Shown here: piece after piece, positions 42,154 through 49,780 of the stretch
Numbering within the stretch: position 1 is the first letter of the stretch
How the letters are laid out: every line of letters begins with the position of its first letter
DNA from: Archangiaceae bacterium
GTDB taxonomy: Bacteria > Myxococcota > Myxococcia > Myxococcales > Myxococcaceae
Reading direction: 5' to 3'
NCBI GenBank assembly: GCA_016714225.1
Contig: JADJNS010000010.1
Coordinates: 186,001 to 250,000 of the forward strand
Length of the DNA: 64,000 nucleotides
Made by a program: the position numbers and the translations under genes
The notes under the pieces: generated by a model
The model's database searches: none
What the model saw: the letters and a program-made list of their open reading frames with translations, nothing else
What the model was told of the DNA's origin: nothing

Positions 42154-44361
42154 TCAGGTCTCCATCTGGGCGTCGACCAGGCGCGCATAGGTGCCGCCCT
42201 GGGCGAGCAGCTGGGCGTGGGTGCCCACCTCGACGATGCGGCCGCCGTCGAGCACCACCACCCGCTGGGCCTGCCGCACGGTCGAGAGGCGGTGGGCGAT
42301 GACCACCCGGGTGCACTTGAGCTGCTCGAGGTTCTTCTGCACCTGCTGCTCGGTGATGGCGTCGAGCGCCGAGGTGGCCTCGTCGAGCAGCAAGAGCGCG
42401 GGGCGCCGCACCAGCGCGCGCGCCAGGGCGAGGCGCTGCCGCTGGCCACCCGAGAGCGAGTTGCCGTCTTCGGCGAGCAGCGAGTCGTAGCCCTGGGGCA
42501 GGGCCTCTATCTCGCGGTCGATTTCGGCCAGCCGCGCGGCGGCCTTCACCTGCTCGAGCGAAATCGAGGGGTCGAAGAGGGTGATGTTGTCGCGCACCGA
42601 GCCGCGCATCAGAAACGTCTTCTGGTTCACGTAGCCCACCTGGCGGCGCACGCTGGTGAGCTCGAGCGCGCCCAGGTCGTAGCCGTCGAAGCGCACCGAG
42701 CCGCTCTGGGGCACGTCGAGCCCCACCAGCAGGTTGCCCAGGGTGCTCTTGCCAGAGCCCGAGGGCCCCACGATGGCCAGAAACTGCCCCGGCGCCACCT
42801 CGAGCGAGACCCGGTCGAGCACCACCGGGGTGAGCGGGCCATACCGAAACGAGACGTCGGTGAGGGTGACGTGGCCCTGCAGCCGCGGGGCGGGCTCGGT
42901 GGCCTGGGGCTGCTCGGGCGCCACCTCGAGCACGTCGTTCACCCGCGCCCCGTGCTGGGGCAGCTCGAGGTAGCTGTGCAGGGTCTCGGCCAGCGAAGAG
43001 AACGCGGTCAGCACCGTGGCCGAGAGCGCGTTCACCGCCAGCATCGCGCCGAGCGACATCTTGCCGTCGAGCACGAAAGCGGCGCCGAGCAGCAGCGCGC
43101 TGGCCGGGGCGGCCACCCGAATCATGCCGCTGGCCACCCCCAGGCGGGTCTCGATGCGCGCGAGGCTCAGCCGCACGTTGAGCTGCTCGACGAACGCGTT
43201 GAGCCAGCGCTCGAACACCCGGTGCTCGCCGCCGCCCGCCTTGATGGTCGCGATGCCGGCGATGGCCTCGTAGAGCCGGGTGTTGGCCTCGGCGTCGCGG
43301 TCGAAGTGGGTGTTGGCGAGCCGGCCGTAGCGGGTGAGGTGGGCGAGCACCACCGCCACGTCGAGCAGCGACCAGGCCAGCGCGACCGCGCCGAAGCGCA
43401 GGTCGACCGCGAACAGCACCGCGATCGACCCGAGCGCGAACACCCCGTCGAGCACCACGGTGGTGACGTGGGTGCTGAACGCGTCGCGAATGTAGTTCAC
43501 GCTCTGCAGCCGGGCGACCAGGGTGCCGGTCGGCCGCCAGCGAAAGAAGTCGATGGGCAGCCGCAGCAGGTGCTCGAGCATGCCCACCAGCACCTCGACG
43601 TGAACCTTGGTGCGCAGGTAGCTGAGCAGGTGGCCGCGCACCAACAGGGTGAAGCCGCGAAAGGCGACCACCATGGTCAGCCCCAGGGCGCAGGCGAGAA
43701 ACAGCTGCCAGTCTTTGCGCGGCAGCAGCCGGTCGACCACGAAGCCGGTGAGAAACGGCAGCACGAAGGCGAGCAGCTGCAGCCAGGCCGACACCAGCAC
43801 CACCCGGGTGAAGATGGCGCGGTCGACCGCCCGCTTCATCAGGCCGAGCGTCGAGGTGCGGTGGTCGCCGGTCTCGAACGCGTCGCCCGGCTCGAGCAGC
43901 AGCGCCACCCCCGAGAAGGACTTGCGCGCCTCGTCGAACGGTATGTCGCGCGCCGCCGCCGCGGCGGGGTCGACGATGCGAACGCTCTCGCCCACCACGC
44001 GGTCGAGCACCACGAAGTGGCTCATGTCCCAATGCAGAATGGTGGCGCGCGGCAGCTGCGCGAGCACCTCGAAGGGCGCGGTGACGGCGCGCCCCCGTAG
44101 GCCCAGGTGATGGGCGGCGTCGAGCAGGTGCTTGGCGCTCACCCCGTCGACGTCGACCGGCAGGTACTTGCGCAGCTGCTCGACGGTGACGTGCCGGCCG
44201 TGCGCGCCGAGCACCGAGGCGAGCGACGCCAGGCCACAGTCGACCGCGGTGCTGCCGCCGAACACCGGCACCGGCGGCGGCCCGAGGCCGCGCGTCAGCG
44301 CGCTCAGGGTGCGCCCCACCGCTCCGCCCGGCGGCGCCTCGGTGAAGCCCGGGTCAGCCAT
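42154..44361 (-). CDS. ABC exporter with N-terminal C39 peptidase (bacteriocin processing)
   Basis: This 735-residue transporter should cut the leader from a peptide at a double-glycine-type site and export it. The C39 domain (1-150) keeps Cys42 (VDCGLASLASVLG), His115 (HWDMSHFVVL) and Asp131 (IVDP). The usual oxyanion glutamine six residues before the cysteine appears to be glycine. Six membrane helices follow, then the nucleotide-binding domain: Walker A GPSGSGKST, signature LSGGQRQR and Walker B LLLLDEATSALD. It overlaps the HlyD-like gene by eight bases and precedes the TolC-like gene. The precursor 3 kb to the right, with a GAG leader end, is the obvious cargo. Confidence 0.92.
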   Translation of the reverse strand: MADPGFTEAPPGGAVGRTLSALTRGLGPPPVPVFGGSTAVDCGLASLASVLGAHGRHVTVEQLRKYLPVDVDGVSAKHLLDAAHHLGLRGRAVTAPFEVLAQLPRATILHWDMSHFVVLDRVVGESVRIVDPAAAAARDIPFDEARKSFSGVALLLEPGDAFETGDHRTSTLGLMKRAVDRAIFTRVVLVSAWLQLLAFVLPFLTGFVVDRLLPRKDWQLFLACALGLTMVVAFRGFTLLVRGHLLSYLRTKVHVEVLVGMLEHLLRLPIDFFRWRPTGTLVARLQSVNYIRDAFSTHVTTVVLDGVFALGSIAVLFAVDLRFGAVALAWSLLDVAVVLAHLTRYGRLANTHFDRDAEANTRLYEAIAGIATIKAGGGEHRVFERWLNAFVEQLNVRLSLARIETRLGVASGMIRVAAPASALLLGAAFVLDGKMSLGAMLAVNALSATVLTAFSSLAETLHSYLELPQHGARVNDVLEVAPEQPQATEPAPRLQGHVTLTDVSFRYGPLTPVVLDRVSLEVAPGQFLAIVGPSGSGKSTLGNLLVGLDVPQSGSVRFDGYDLGALELTSVRRQVGYVNQKTFLMRGSVRDNITLFDPSISLEQVKAAARLAEIDREIEALPQGYDSLLAEDGNSLSGGQRQRLALARALVRRPALLLLDEATSALDAITEQQVQKNLEQLKCTRVVIAHRLSTVRQAQRVVVLDGGRIVEVGTHAQLLAQGGTYARLVDAQMET

Positions 44362-45289
44362 CGTCGAGCAGCTCTCGCAACATGGGCACCAGCGCCACGA
44401 TGAACCGCTGCGAGCGCACCTTCACGCTGACCTTGGCGGTGAGGCCGTCGACCAGCGGCACCCACCGGCCCTGGTGCGAGAAGCCCGGCTCGGGGAAGTC
44501 GGCTTCGATGAGCACCCGCGGCCCCTCGAGCGAGAACGTGTCGGAGTTCGCGCGGCCCAGGTGCCGGCGCACCTCGTCGGGGCCCACCACCGCGTCGGAG
44601 AGCCGGTCGAGCTTGAGTGGGTAGATGAGGTTCGGGTAGCCGACGAACTCGACGTTGATGCTCTGGCCCAGCTGCAAGAGCGGCCGCAGCTCTCCCTGCT
44701 CGGCGGCCACCAGGTAGAAGGTGCCGCCCTCGCGGTCGAGCCGCACCACCACGTCGCCCAGGTCGCGGGTCTGCCCGGGCAGCACCGGCACCTCGGTCAC
44801 CCGGCCGTCGACCGGCGAGGTGACCAGCAGGTTGTCGAGGCGGGCCTGGCTCTCGTCGCGCTGCGCGTACAGGGTGGCCAGCGCGGCGGTGGCGCTGACG
44901 TCGTCGGGCTTGGTGAGGGTGCGCAGAATCTGGTTGCGAATCTCCGAGTCGAGCCGCTGCAGCTGGGCGAGCAGATTCGAGCGCTCGAAGCCGAGCAGCA
45001 CCTGCCCCTTCTTCACCGTCTGGCCCGGAGCGACCAGCACGTCGGACACCACGCCGCTCAGGCGCGCCGACACCGACACCTGGCTGCGCGAGCGCACCAG
45101 GCCCGGGCCCACCGCGTAGTCGCCCACCCGGGCGACGGTGACGAAGATGAGGCTGGCCACCGCCATGATGACCACCGAGGCGAAGGCCAGCTCGAGCCAG
45201 AACGGGGTGAGGTTGAGCACCTGACCCTCGGTCGAGCTTCGTTTGCGCTCGGCTTCAGCCAGGGCTTCGGCTCGGAAGATTTCGCGCAC
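44354..45289 (-). CDS. HlyD-like membrane-fusion adaptor
   Basis: This 311-residue adaptor of the exporter has one membrane anchor (LAFASVVIMAVASLIFVTV, about 33-52), a biotinyl/lipoyl half-motif (ISGVV-like LSGVVSDVLVAPGQTVKKGQVLLGF), a short helical hairpin and the second lipoyl half with barrel (VDGRVTEVPVLPGQ and onward). The hairpin is short relative to E. coli HlyD, as in bacteriocin adaptors. It starts at GTG 45289 and overlaps the C39 exporter by eight bases. Its start lies only 29 bp from the divergent second adaptor gene. Confidence 0.88.
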   Translation of the reverse strand: MREIFRAEALAEAERKRSSTEGQVLNLTPFWLELAFASVVIMAVASLIFVTVARVGDYAVGPGLVRSRSQVSVSARLSGVVSDVLVAPGQTVKKGQVLLGFERSNLLAQLQRLDSEIRNQILRTLTKPDDVSATAALATLYAQRDESQARLDNLLVTSPVDGRVTEVPVLPGQTRDLGDVVVRLDREGGTFYLVAAEQGELRPLLQLGQSINVEFVGYPNLIYPLKLDRLSDAVVGPDEVRRHLGRANSDTFSLEGPRVLIEADFPEPGFSHQGRWVPLVDGLTAKVSVKVRSQRFIVALVPMLRELLDDG

Positions 45290-45318
45290 CGTCGGGGGCA
45301 GTATATTCGGCGCCAGCC
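45290..45318. promoter_or_regulatory. Short divergent region between the two adaptor genes
   Basis: Only 29 bp separate the starts at 45289 (leftward) and 45319 (rightward). A good -10 candidate, TATATT at 45302-45307, points right and would start transcription just before the ATG; no good -35 precedes it. Promoters for both units must overlap coding sequence, so the two halves of the lanthipeptide locus are likely to be co-regulated. Confidence 0.35.
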
Positions 45319-46236
45319 ATGCCCCTACAAGTTCGCCGCCTGTTGGGGTGGTCCCTGGTGGGGCTGATCACCATCGGCGGCCTGTACGAGCTGCAACATC
45401 GCCGCTGGCGCCACCGCGACGCCGCCGTCGCCACCGCCGCGCCGGCCCGAGACGCAGGCGCGGTCGACGAGGTCCCCGCCGACGCCGCCGTCGAGATGGT
45501 GGGCGTGGTGGTGGCGCAAGACGACGCGGTGCTGGGCTTCAAGTCGGCGGGAAAAATCGTCGTGCTCAAGGCGCAGGTCGGCGACCAGGTCGCGCTCGGC
45601 CAGACGCTCGCCGAGCTCGACCCCGCCGAGGCGCTGCGCGAGGTGGGCCAGGCCAAGGCGCGCGTCAGCTCGGCCCAGGCCGAGCTGCAGTCGGCGTGGG
45701 TCAAGGTGAAGCAGGCGCGCGACCGCCTCGCCCGCCTCGAAGAGACCGCCCAGTTCATCTCGCAAGAGAAGCTCGAGTCGGCCCGCAGCCAGGCGCGGGT
45801 CGAGCAGGCCAGCGCCGCGCAGGCCCAGGCCCGGGTGCAGCAAGAGCGCGAGGCCCTCGCCATGGTGCAGCTGTCGGTCAACGAGACCGCGATGCGCGCC
45901 CCGTTCGCCGGCACCGTCTCGGCGGTGCTGGCCCAGCGCGGCGCGCGGGTGACTCCCAACCAGCCGGTCATTCGCCTGGTGGGCCTCGGTGAGAAGGTGG
46001 TGCGCTTCGCGGTGCCCGAGGCGCTGCTCGAGCGGGTCGCCGAGCACGCGGCGGTGAAGGTCGAGCTGTCGAGCACCCGCCAGGTGTCGGGCGTGGTCGA
46101 GCGGCTGGCCCCGGGCTTCGACCCCACCTTGCGCTACCGCCTCGCCGAGGCGTCGCTCGAGGCCAAGGTCAACGTGCCCGCCGGCATACCCGTCACCGTG
46201 CGGCTGACCGGCCCTCAGGGCCCGCCCGCCCCATGA
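45319..46236 (+). CDS. Second HlyD/RND-type membrane-fusion adaptor
   Basis: This 305-residue protein has an N-terminal membrane anchor (LLGWSLVGLITIGGLYEL), then a single-hybrid half (VGVVVAQDDAVLGFKSAG, VVLKAQVGDQVALGQTLAEL), a long helical hairpin (about 110-185) and the second lipoyl half (MRAPFAGTVSAVLAQRGARVTPNQPVI) with barrel. It is unlike the divergent HlyD-like adaptor and closer to RND/MacA-type proteins. Its C-terminus overlaps lanC by four bases (ATGA). Two adaptors in one locus suggest either a heteromeric export channel or an immunity/export function for the product. Confidence 0.88.
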   Translation: MPLQVRRLLGWSLVGLITIGGLYELQHRRWRHRDAAVATAAPARDAGAVDEVPADAAVEMVGVVVAQDDAVLGFKSAGKIVVLKAQVGDQVALGQTLAELDPAEALREVGQAKARVSSAQAELQSAWVKVKQARDRLARLEETAQFISQEKLESARSQARVEQASAAQAQARVQQEREALAMVQLSVNETAMRAPFAGTVSAVLAQRGARVTPNQPVIRLVGLGEKVVRFAVPEALLERVAEHAAVKVELSSTRQVSGVVERLAPGFDPTLRYRLAEASLEAKVNVPAGIPVTVRLTGPQGPPAP

Positions 46237-47399
46237 CGCTGCTCGACGCGCCGGCGTCGGCCCGGGTGCTCGACGCGGTGCGCGCGGTGCAGCGCTCCGA
46301 GCTCGAGGCCTCGGCCGCCTTCTCACGGCTCGACCTGATGAGCGGCGCGGTCGGCCTCGGCCTGTTCGGCGCCGCCGCGGCCGAGGTCGGCGCCGACCCG
46401 ACCTTGGCCGAGGCCGCGCTGGCGCGCGCCTTCGAGCGGTTCAACGCGCTGGGCGCCGGCCCCGGGCTGCACGACGGCCTGGCGGGGCTGGGGCTCTTCG
46501 CGCAGCTCACCTTCGACCTGTCGAGCGCGCTGTTGCCGGTCGACCGCCGGCTGACCGAGGTGGCCCGCTCTCCCGGCGTGCTGCTCAGCCTGCGCTCGGG
46601 GCTGGCCGGGCTGGCGCTCTACGCCTCGACCCGGCTCGCCACCGAGAGCGGGGCCGCGCTCGCCGCCGCGGTGGTCGAGCGCCTCGAGACGCTCGCCGTC
46701 GCCCACCGCGGGGCGCTCACCTGGCCTACGCCCACCGCCTACGCGAAGGGCCATGGGCTCACCGTGCTCGCCGAGCCGGTGCTCGAGCCGGGCCTGGCCC
46801 ACGGGCAGGCGGGGGTGCTGGTCGGCCTCGCCGCGCTGGCCCGGGGCGGGGTGGCGCGCGCGCGGGCGCTGCTGGCCCCCGCGCTCGACTGGCTGTGGCA
46901 GGTCGAGCGGCCGGGCCCGAGCCGGTTCGGCTGGGCGATGTTCGGCGGCGGCACCGACGCGCCGGTGCAGGCGCTGTACGACTTGAGCTGGTGCACCGGA
47001 GACGCGGGGGTGGCCCGCGCCGCGTGGCTCGCCGCCGAGGTGCTGGCCGAGCCAAAGCAGCAGGCCCGCGCCCTCGCGCTGGCGCGGGCGGTGGCGGGCG
47101 AGGTGCTCGCGGGCAAGAGCCCCGGGCTGGCCCACCGCCCCGACCTGTGCTGCGGCGCCGCGGGGGTGGGCCACATCTTCAACCTGTTCTTCGCCGACAC
47201 CTTCGAGCCCCCCTTCGCCGAGGCGGCGAGGCGCGCGCTCGGCCCGCTGCTCGAGCGGCTGCCCCCGCTCGAAGCGGGCTCCTTTCAGTTCGGCAGGCTG
47301 GGAGTGCTCGCCGCGCTGATCGCCGCGACCACCGACGCCGCGTTCGCCTGGGAGCTCGCGTTGGGGGTGCGGCTGCTGCCCGCGCCGGGGGCCGGCTGA
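46233..47399 (+). CDS. lanC: LanC-like lanthionine cyclase with CCG zinc motif
   Basis: This 388-residue protein has the seven paired helices of an alpha/alpha toroid. The LanC landmarks are GLAHGQAG (His190, equivalent to the catalytic His of NisC), WCTGDAG (Cys254, first zinc ligand) and LCCGAAGVGH, where Cys306 and Cys307 stand where NisC has Cys-His. A Cys-Cys-Gly motif is known from ProcM-type cyclases, where the third ligand is Cys rather than His. The enzyme should add cysteine thiols to dehydro residues of the precursor. It overlaps the adaptor gene by four bases, and the precursor gene follows 155 bp downstream. Confidence 0.87.
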   Translation: MTLLDAPASARVLDAVRAVQRSELEASAAFSRLDLMSGAVGLGLFGAAAAEVGADPTLAEAALARAFERFNALGAGPGLHDGLAGLGLFAQLTFDLSSALLPVDRRLTEVARSPGVLLSLRSGLAGLALYASTRLATESGAALAAAVVERLETLAVAHRGALTWPTPTAYAKGHGLTVLAEPVLEPGLAHGQAGVLVGLAALARGGVARARALLAPALDWLWQVERPGPSRFGWAMFGGGTDAPVQALYDLSWCTGDAGVARAAWLAAEVLAEPKQQARALALARAVAGEVLAGKSPGLAHRPDLCCGAAGVGHIFNLFFADTFEPPFAEAARRALGPLLERLPPLEAGSFQFGRLGVLAALIAATTDAAFAWELALGVRLLPAPGAG

Positions 47400-47554
47400 T
47401 CCAAAGGCGGCCTGTAACGGTTCACGACGAATCGTCAGGCTACGTTGACAACCCGTCGCCCTTCGCTGACGGGCAACACCCGGCGAGGCGCGGTAACCCC
47501 CCGAGACGGGGCCCCCTCTCGCGAGGCCTGGACCTTGCTCAAGAGAGCTTCACC

Positions 47555-47710
47555 ATGAAACCCACCAAGCCGCAGCCCCAGCCCAAGTTGACCCTCGATC
47601 TCGACAAGCTCCGCGAGCTGACCCCGGCCGAAGCCGGCCAGGTGGTCGGTGCCGGCGCCGTCACCGGCGCCAAGTGCACGATGAGCAACAACGGCACCGT
47701 GACGCACTGA
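47555..47710 (+). CDS. lanA: Candidate class I lanthipeptide precursor (LanA), 51 residues
   Basis: The leader is about 34 residues: a Pro-rich start, LTLDLDKLREL (resembles the FNLD-type recognition box), LTPAEAGQVVGAG. The core after VVGAG begins AVTGAKC and ends GTVTH. It holds one cysteine and six Ser/Thr (Thr37, Thr42, Ser44, Thr48, Thr50 and residues near them), so a single (methyl)lanthionine ring plus dehydro residues is possible. Processing after the GA/AG doublet would suit the C39 exporter. AAGAGAG at 47541-47547 is a good ribosome site. The 155 bp between lanC and this gene hold small inverted repeats (CCCGTC...GACGGG, 47453-47470 region) but no clear promoter. Detection rests on context and leader features. 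Confidence 0.72.
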   Translation: MKPTKPQPQPKLTLDLDKLRELTPAEAGQVVGAGAVTGAKCTMSNNGTVTH

Positions 47711-47788
47711 GCCCCACGACGCGACACCCGACCGGTCTGAGCGCCGCGTCAGCGCGCGGCAGCTGACCGCCCGCTTCAGCGCGCACTT

Positions 47789-47861
47789 CGCCGGCGAGGC
47801 CAGCGCGAGCCGACCCCTCGATGGGGTGAGCTCGACGGGCCTTCGCCGGCGATTCTTTTTT
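47789..47861 (+). terminator. Rho-independent terminator after the precursor gene
   Basis: The arm CGCCGGCGAGGCC at 47789-47801 pairs with GGCCTTCGCCGGCG at 47838-47851, with one bulge. An inner stem ACCCC/GGGGT (47813-47817, 47823-47827) extends it. TTCTTTTTT (47853-47861) follows directly. The position, 79 bp after the precursor stop and just before a convergent gene, fits the end of the adaptor-LanC-LanA unit. Confidence 0.75.
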
Positions 47862-47880
47862 GCGGGGCTCGCGCGGGCCT

Positions 47881-48711
47881 TCAGCGCACGAACTTGAGCA
47901 CCTGGCTCACGTCGATGGGCACGCTGCTGTTGCCGGCCTGCAGCTTCGCGCTCAGGCCCACGTTCGCGGTGCCGCCCTGCACCGCGGCCACCACCGCGCT
48001 GGCGCCGTTGATGAGGTCGAACTGCAGCGGAATGCTGACCACCCGGGTGCCCTTGCCTTCGAGGCGGCCCAGGTCTGGGGTGTTCACCTTGCCGACCTCG
48101 TGGCCCGCGACCGACAGCGCGCCGGTCACGCCCGAGAGCGGCAGCGCGAACGAGTTCTTGTTGGTGATGGCGATGGGAAACTCGACCGTGGTGCCCTGAA
48201 AGCTGAGCTTCGTGATGCGCGGCGGCTGCAGCTCGACCTTGGGCACCTTGGGCACCTCGAACTGGTTCTCGTACGAGAGCGGGAAGTCGAGCACGCCGAT
48301 GGGCGTCTGCACGCCGACCACGCCCTCGACGCGGTACTTCGCGAACTCTCTGTTCGCGAGGTCGCTCGCCAGCGGGAAGAGGTCGGCGAACTTGATGCTC
48401 GCGGGAAACACCAGCTCGGTGGTGCCCCCGGCGGGAATGTTGAGCCCGTGCGGCGGCGCGCCGGCCACCACCTGCTTGCCTTCGATGGACAGCTTGTAGT
48501 CGCTGCGCGCCAGCGAGATGCCGATGGCGTTGGGGTTCTCGAGCAGCCACACCGTGTCGAGCGTCAGAGAGTCGAACGCGACGTTCGACAGCCGCGCCGT
48601 CTTGAAGGTCAGCCGGGGTTTCTGGAAGGCCGCCTGCAGCACCTGGGTCAGCTCGGCGCAGCCCGGCACGATGATCAGCAGTGCGAGGAGGCCCGTGAGT
48701 CGTCGCGTCAT
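47881..48711 (-). CDS. LEA14/WHy-domain lipoprotein
   Basis: This 276-residue protein starts at ATG 48711. The N-terminus MTRRLTGLLALLIIVPGC is a lipoprotein signal with the lipobox VPGC. The rest consists of two WHy/LEA14-type beta-sandwich units (WLLENPNAIGISLARSDYKLSIEG; ITNKNSFALPLSGVTGALSVAG), which is the pattern of LEA type 2 proteins linked to stress tolerance in plants and bacteria. In bacteria they are usually envelope proteins of unknown role. It is convergent with the precursor/terminator unit and divergent from the esterase gene. Confidence 0.87.
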   Translation of the reverse strand: MTRRLTGLLALLIIVPGCAELTQVLQAAFQKPRLTFKTARLSNVAFDSLTLDTVWLLENPNAIGISLARSDYKLSIEGKQVVAGAPPHGLNIPAGGTTELVFPASIKFADLFPLASDLANREFAKYRVEGVVGVQTPIGVLDFPLSYENQFEVPKVPKVELQPPRITKLSFQGTTVEFPIAITNKNSFALPLSGVTGALSVAGHEVGKVNTPDLGRLEGKGTRVVSIPLQFDLINGASAVVAAVQGGTANVGLSAKLQAGNSSVPIDVSQVLKFVR

Positions 48712-48715
48712 GGGG

Positions 48716-48737
48716 TGCCGGTATATAGAGCCCGGCA
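48716..48737. promoter_or_regulatory. Inverted repeat between two divergent lipoprotein genes
   Basis: TGCCGG (48716-48721) and CCGGCA (48732-48737) flank a ten-base A/T-rich spacer that starts TATATA. The starts of the LEA14-like and esterase genes are only 26 bp apart and this element fills the gap, so it may hold a -10 element or an operator shared by both. The evidence is the repeat alone. Confidence 0.35.
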
Positions 48738-49780
48738 TGCGCCACGTCCTGTTGATGTTCCTCCTGGTCGCCTGCTCGTCGACTCCGCCCGTGGGCGGCA
48801 GCGGCGGCGGCACCGCGGCGGCCGGCGGAGGCACCGGCACGGCGGGCGGCAGCGGCACGGCGGGCGGCAGCGGCACGGCGGGCGGCACGGCAGGCTCGAG
48901 CGCAGGAGGCATGGGCGGCGGCTCGGACGCAGGCACCGCCGGAGGTATTCGGGACGACGACGCCGGCTACCCGCCGCTCACCCCTGCGCAGCAGACGGTG
49001 CTGAGCCAGCGCCCGTACCGCCTGGTGGTGCCGACCGGCTACGACGGCGGCAGCCCGGTGCCGTTCGTGGTGCTGCTGCACGGCTACACCGCGACCGGCC
49101 AGACGCAAGACACGTACTTCAAGCTGAGCGAGCTGGCGCAAGAGCGCACCTTCTTGCTCGCCACGCCCGACGGGCTGGTCGACACCACCGGCCAGAACTA
49201 CTGGAACGCCACCGACTTCTGCTGCGGCAGCGCCGGCACCCAGAAGACCGACGACGTGGCCTACCTCACCGCGATTCTCGACCAGGTGCGGCTCAAGTAC
49301 CGGGTCGACCCCAAGAAGGTCTTCTTCGTCGGGCACAGCAACGGCGGCTTCATGTCGCACCGCATGGCCTGCGACGTGGCGCCCCGGGTGTCGGCCATCG
49401 TCTCGCTCGCCGGCGCCCAGTGGAAAGACGTGAGCCACTGCCAGCCCGATGCGGGCGTGCCGGTGCTCGAGGTGCACGGCAACGTCGACAACCTCATCTA
49501 CTACCTCGGCTCGCCGCTCTTCCCCGGCGCGGTCGAGACGGTGCGCGACTGGGCGGTGCTCGACGGCTGCGACGCGGGCACGCTGGTCTCAGCCGGCAAT
49601 GCCATCGACCTCGAGTCGGTGCTCATCGGCGCCGAGACGAAGCGCGAGCGCTTCGCCGGCTGCCCCAATGGGCTCTCGGCCGAGCTGTGGACCATTCAGG
49701 GCGGGGCGCACATACCCGTGTTCAACAGCGCGTGGGCGCCCTCGTTCTACGACTGGCTGCTCACGCACGCGCGGCCGTGA
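48737..49780 (+). CDS. LpqC-type esterase/PHB-depolymerase-like lipoprotein
   Basis: This 347-residue lipoprotein (lipobox LLVAC) has a low-complexity Gly/Thr/Ala linker of short GGSGTA-like repeats (about residues 20-65) and then an alpha/beta hydrolase. The latter matches the LpqC/feruloyl-esterase group: VPFVVLLHGYTATG, nucleophile in FFVGHSNGGFMSHRM, and late acidic and histidine residues (VLEVHGNVD; GGAHIPVF). The linker presumably holds the enzyme away from the outer membrane. Substrates may be polyhydroxyalkanoates or aryl esters; the sequence does not tell. Its last 20 bp overlap the convergent methyltransferase gene. Confidence 0.87.
   Translation: MRHVLLMFLLVACSSTPPVGGSGGGTAAAGGGTGTAGGSGTAGGSGTAGGTAGSSAGGMGGGSDAGTAGGIRDDDAGYPPLTPAQQTVLSQRPYRLVVPTGYDGGSPVPFVVLLHGYTATGQTQDTYFKLSELAQERTFLLATPDGLVDTTGQNYWNATDFCCGSAGTQKTDDVAYLTAILDQVRLKYRVDPKKVFFVGHSNGGFMSHRMACDVAPRVSAIVSLAGAQWKDVSHCQPDAGVPVLEVHGNVDNLIYYLGSPLFPGAVETVRDWAVLDGCDAGTLVSAGNAIDLESVLIGAETKRERFAGCPNGLSAELWTIQGGAHIPVFNSAWAPSFYDWLLTHARP

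Noticed and set aside
47445..47473. TTGACA as a -35 box upstream of the precursor gene
   Set aside because: No acceptable -10 is found at 15-19 bp; the gene may be read through from lanC.
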